A DNA stretch of 64,000 bases, taken from contig NZ_CP146991.1 of assembly GCF_001941975.2 (NCBI RefSeq), forward strand, positions 700,501-764,500, read 5' to 3'. Shown piece by piece: positions 61,219-64,000 of this stretch. The DNA comes from Sporomusa sphaeroides DSM 2875. GTDB lineage: Bacteria; Bacillota; Negativicutes; Sporomusales; Sporomusaceae. Position 1 is the stretch's first letter, and each line of letters starts with the position of its first letter. The notes below the pieces were generated by a model. It was not told where the DNA came from. It saw nothing but the letters and a program-made list of their open reading frames with translations, and made no database searches. Both the position numbers and the translations under genes were made by a program.

Positions 61219-61361
61219 CTCCTGGCATAGACCAGGAGTTTTTAGTTGGTTTCACGCTGTAGAAATCCTCCCGGCTGCCTGCCATAGCAGCCGGGAGTTT
61301 CTTATAAGCCATCTTTTTCACTCCTTTGATTAGCGGGTCAATTATGACCCGCGCTTTTTTT
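61219..61361 (+). terminator. Three successive terminators in the Cbl-12 leader
   Basis: CTCCTGG/CCAGGAG (61219-61238), CTCCCGGCTGC/GCAGCCGGGAG (61268-61297) and GCGGGTCA/TGACCCGC (61333-61352), each followed by T runs, in the same order as in the Cbl-1 leader. Confidence 0.8.
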
Positions 61362-61480
61362 CTGGAGCGCCTGGTTATACAGCCGGTACAGTGAATAGTT
61401 CCGACTTATAAAAACGATACGCGGGGGGGATTTCATGGATAAGCATTGAGAGTTTTTGCGGTACTAATGGAGTCAGCGTT

Positions 61481-63457
61481 ATGGATCAGATTATGAGGGG
61501 AGTATGCGAACAGATGATACACAATAAGAAACAACTTACTCAATTGCTGGCCATGGTGTTGCTGCTAAATGCGGCGACTAATGTTAGTGCGGAAAATAGC
61601 AAAGATGAGGACTTCTCTTTTGACAAAATTGTAGTAACGGCGCAACGGATGGAAACAAAAGAACTGGACACTCCGGCCTCTACGATAGTTATCACGGCCC
61701 AGGAGTTGAAGGATACCGGGGCTATTAACGTGTTTGACGCCCTGGATCATACCATTGGCGTTAACAGTTTTTCCTATGGCACCGGCGGCGGGGAATACGG
61801 CGCGATGATGTCGCGGGTGATAGTTCGCGGTCTGGACAAAGGGACGCTGGTATTGGTGAACGGGGCGCCGGTGAACTTAATGAACTACAATACCATGAGG
61901 GTTATTCCCGTGGAAGCCGTAGAGCGGATTGAGATTGTCAAGGGCTCTAACGCCGTTCTGTACGGTGCGGAAGCCATGGGCGGCGTAGTCAATATCATTA
62001 CTAAAAAAGCGACAGGCGACAACTCCGGTTCGATTAGCAGCACCTATGGAAATTATTACAAGGGTAATTCGCTGTTGGTAAACGGCAAAGATTTTATGTT
62101 TTTTTACAAGAAAGAATTCTCGGCGGAAGTGGACGAACAGAATCGCATATTTACTAAAGATAGCACGACAGGCGCGAAGACGGACAAGATTAGCCTCGGT
62201 AAAGGGAATAACGAGTCCATGTTTTTGAACCTCAACTTGAACGATAAGCTGTCACTCAACTACTCTTATTCCAATGCGGAGAGCACTTACAACAGATGGA
62301 GCGGCAAGACCGCTACCAAGCCATACAGTCTCAGCAAATCTATTTACTATGATAAAAGAAGCAATGTTAACTTAGTGTATGACAATAAGGAGGCGGCCTT
62401 TAAGTCTGTCCTGGCCTATAATTCCACTAACCTTAAGGGCGGCGGCGCTGCGACCACAGACTATGATATGTACAGCATCAATTTTGACAATCAGAAAACC
62501 TGGTGGCTGCGGGACGGCAAGGATTCGCTGATAGCCGGCCTGACGCTGCAGCGGGAACATAACGGCAAAAACTATTCTTCTGCAAATTTTGACAGAGACA
62601 GTTATGCGCTATACGGATCTTACAGCCGCGAGATGACCGACAAATTCACCGTAACCCTCGGTTTGCGCGAGCACATTGTAAAAGCGAATGAATATGACGC
62701 CTCGCAAAATATTATGCTGCCGCAGCTGCAGACCTTATACAAAATCAATGACAATACTTCCTGGTACACCAATATCGGCAAATCCTTCGAGATGCCGGCC
62801 ACAAGCTCGCCCTTTACCAAAAATGTATCAACGGCAATTAAGTTAAAGCCGCAGGAAGGCTGGACCTATGAAACCGGCTTGAAGCGTATTAACGGCAACG
62901 AAGCGTTTAAGGTCGCGCTGTTTGCCATGAACATCGACAACAAGTTTGCTTGGGTGAAAGAGAACACAGTCATTCCCGGCGGGGACAAAAATCTGAGCGT
63001 TCAGATAAACCGGGACAAATTTCGCAACAAAGGGATTGAAATGGAATACAGCAAAAAACTAAACGAAAGCTGGCAATACAATCTGGGCGCTTCTTTCTCC
63101 GACCCGGAATCAAAAACCGGCACTGGTGACTGGGCCCAGGATGCGGCCAAGCTGCAGTTGTCCACCGGCGTTACCTATACGGAGAAAAAGCTGTTGACCA
63201 ACCTTAACTTTTTTTATGCAGGGAAAAGAGAGCCTGCCTACTATACTATGAACGGGTCTACAGCCTCCTCTCCGAATTACGATCACCGCCTTGGGAACCG
63301 GATTGATTTGAATGCCACCGTCCGCTATAAAGCGACGGATAGCGATGTTATCACGTTAAGCGGCTACAACTTATTAGACAAGGATAATCCCGTCAGTAAT
63401 ACGGAATATTGGTCGACTCCTTTAAATTACCGCCTGACTTATACCCATAATTTCTAA
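61481..63457 (+). CDS. TonB-dependent outer-membrane receptor E
   Basis: 658 residues from ATG 61481 (GGAG upstream); an ATG at 61514 with GGGGAG is an alternative and gives a more usual signal peptide. TonB box FSFDKIVVTAQR, plug with VIVRGLDKGTLVLVNGAPV and VERIEIVKGSNAVLYGAEAMGG, barrel ending NYRLTYTHNF. Third member of the A/D/E paralogue family; its base composition is closer to the genome background than A or D. It is controlled by Cbl-12 alone. Confidence 0.9.
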   Translation: MDQIMRGVCEQMIHNKKQLTQLLAMVLLLNAATNVSAENSKDEDFSFDKIVVTAQRMETKELDTPASTIVITAQELKDTGAINVFDALDHTIGVNSFSYGTGGGEYGAMMSRVIVRGLDKGTLVLVNGAPVNLMNYNTMRVIPVEAVERIEIVKGSNAVLYGAEAMGGVVNIITKKATGDNSGSISSTYGNYYKGNSLLVNGKDFMFFYKKEFSAEVDEQNRIFTKDSTTGAKTDKISLGKGNNESMFLNLNLNDKLSLNYSYSNAESTYNRWSGKTATKPYSLSKSIYYDKRSNVNLVYDNKEAAFKSVLAYNSTNLKGGGAATTDYDMYSINFDNQKTWWLRDGKDSLIAGLTLQREHNGKNYSSANFDRDSYALYGSYSREMTDKFTVTLGLREHIVKANEYDASQNIMLPQLQTLYKINDNTSWYTNIGKSFEMPATSSPFTKNVSTAIKLKPQEGWTYETGLKRINGNEAFKVALFAMNIDNKFAWVKENTVIPGGDKNLSVQINRDKFRNKGIEMEYSKKLNESWQYNLGASFSDPESKTGTGDWAQDAAKLQLSTGVTYTEKKLLTNLNFFYAGKREPAYYTMNGSTASSPNYDHRLGNRIDLNATVRYKATDSDVITLSGYNLLDKDNPVSNTEYWSTPLNYRLTYTHNF

Positions 63458-63521
63458 GTTGTAAAGTATTCAGGGGATGAGCCTGAGCCGGGAAATCTGT
63501 TCCGGCCGGCGTTGTTTCTGA

Positions 63522-63552
63522 GAGAGATACGGCAACTATTTCCGTATCTCTC
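63522..63552. terminator. Hairpin after receptor E
   Basis: GAGAGATACGG/CCGTATCTCTC, 11-bp arms and a 9-base loop, without a T tract. A weak terminator or mRNA-stabilising hairpin. Confidence 0.45.
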
Positions 63553-63575
63553 ATAAAACAGGGGGTTAGGTAATT

Positions 63576-64000
63576 ATGAATCTGTGTGAACTGCCGCATC
63601 CAATCATTCAGGCTGATTTGAATCTGAGCCGGTTTGCCCTGACAGGTATTAGTAGCGGCATTTCGAAAAAGGTGTACGCAGTGACCGGGGAGGATGGACA
63701 TAAAACGATCCTCTATATCTGGCAAAAGCCTTTTTTAGGATTAACGGAAGCCCGCACCGAAGGCTTGCATTACTTGCATGCGGAAGGCTTTGAATATTTT
63801 TGCTACAACACCCAGTTGTTGAGCGATGCGGGCATCCGGGTTCCCAAGATAATAAAAACAGGACATTTTTCCGGAGATGGGAACTTCGATTATGCGTATG
63901 TGGAATGTTTTGACGGTGTTAGTCTGCAGGAATATCTGCAGTACGGTAATGTGAAAGACATTACCGCCCGGCTGGCTGTCGAGCTAAATAAGTTCTACGC
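63576..64000 (+). CDS. Aminoglycoside-phosphotransferase-like kinase (3' partial)
   Basis: The frame from ATG 63576 stays open to the window edge (141 codons). It reads MNLCELPHPIIQADLNL..., then GISSGISKKVYAV, an ILYIWQKPF strand with the likely ATP-binding lysine, AGIRVPKIIKTG and YAYVECFDGVSLQEYL, all like the N-lobe and hinge of the APH/choline-kinase fold. The catalytic loop would lie beyond the window. GGGGGTTAGG precedes the start. It lies just after a corrinoid receptor; a kinase for a salvaged metabolite (as in cobinamide or threonine-type kinases) is possible but unproven. Confidence 0.6.
   Translation, partial: MNLCELPHPIIQADLNLSRFALTGISSGISKKVYAVTGEDGHKTILYIWQKPFLGLTEARTEGLHYLHAEGFEYFCYNTQLLSDAGIRVPKIIKTGHFSGDGNFDYAYVECFDGVSLQEYLQYGNVKDITARLAVELNKFY

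Overview
The window looks like a chromosomal stretch from a diderm Firmicute (Negativicutes, probably the Sporomusa/Pelosinus group). The reasoning is that it combines Gram-negative envelope parts (five TonB-dependent outer-membrane receptors, two ExbB-ExbD-TonB sets, an OmpH/Skp-like chaperone, an RND pump, a small secretin) with Firmicute-style expression signals (strong AGGAGG ribosome sites, many TTG/GTG starts, cobalamin riboswitches followed by intrinsic terminators). The genus is an inference; no rRNA or marker gene is present. No tRNA, rRNA, CRISPR array or recognisable transposase was seen.

The theme is corrinoid and cobalt acquisition. Eleven apparently complete cobalamin riboswitches (called Cbl-1 to Cbl-9, Cbl-11 and Cbl-12) and one decayed remnant (Cbl-10) lie within 47 kb. 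Layout: (1) 1-11014, an operon entering from the left: ECF-transporter membrane component with a large ectodomain (partial), fused double EcfA ATPase, EcfT, a beta-propeller, a BtuF-like binding lipoprotein, a CobN-type chelatase and a radical SAM/SPASM enzyme. (2) 11061-14176, a polar amino-acid ABC transporter on the minus strand, apparently inserted into that operon: the rSAM/amidase gene junction is present on both sides of it. (3) 14302-17954, Cbl-1 then a nitrilase-family amidase, CbiZ, an OmpH-like protein and a coiled-coil protein. (4) 17999-23417, Cbl-2 and a Nik/Opp-type ABC importer. (5) 23467-33786, tandem Cbl-3/Cbl-4, ChlI- and ChlD-like chelatase motors, ExbB-ExbD-TonB, an ABC-2 exporter, a TonB receptor and CbiK. 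(6) 33913-36283, a second ExbB-ExbD-TonB set behind a Fur-box-like operator.

(7) 36327-41270, Cbl-5 and an RND pump with its adaptor. (8) 41310-43933, a molybdopterin oxidoreductase and an exported protein of unknown function. (9) 44024-46935, Cbl-6, a small secretin and two exported unknowns. (10) 46977-51932, tandem Cbl-7/Cbl-8, a large TonB receptor and a secreted propeller-like protein. (11) 51934-56587, a block bracketed by two related palindromes: MarR regulator, Cbl-9, O-methyltransferase, BtuB-like receptor and an ECF S-component-like protein. (12) 56661-58287, a small two-repeat protein and a divergent MerR regulator, with two matching MerR-type promoters. (13) 58413-63457, Cbl-11 and Cbl-12, each with its own TonB receptor. 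(14) 63576-64000, the start of a phosphotransferase-like gene.

A coherent reading is that receptors and secreted propeller-like proteins capture corrinoids at the surface, the cobalamin-controlled TonB system energises them, ECF and ABC importers take corrinoid or cobalt across the inner membrane, and CbiZ, the amidase, CobN/ChlI/ChlD and CbiK remodel, insert or possibly remove the metal. Two receptor loci add a protein regulator (MarR or MerR) to the riboswitch, which suggests that different receptors serve different corrinoids. The least expected members are the riboswitch-controlled secretin and RND pump.
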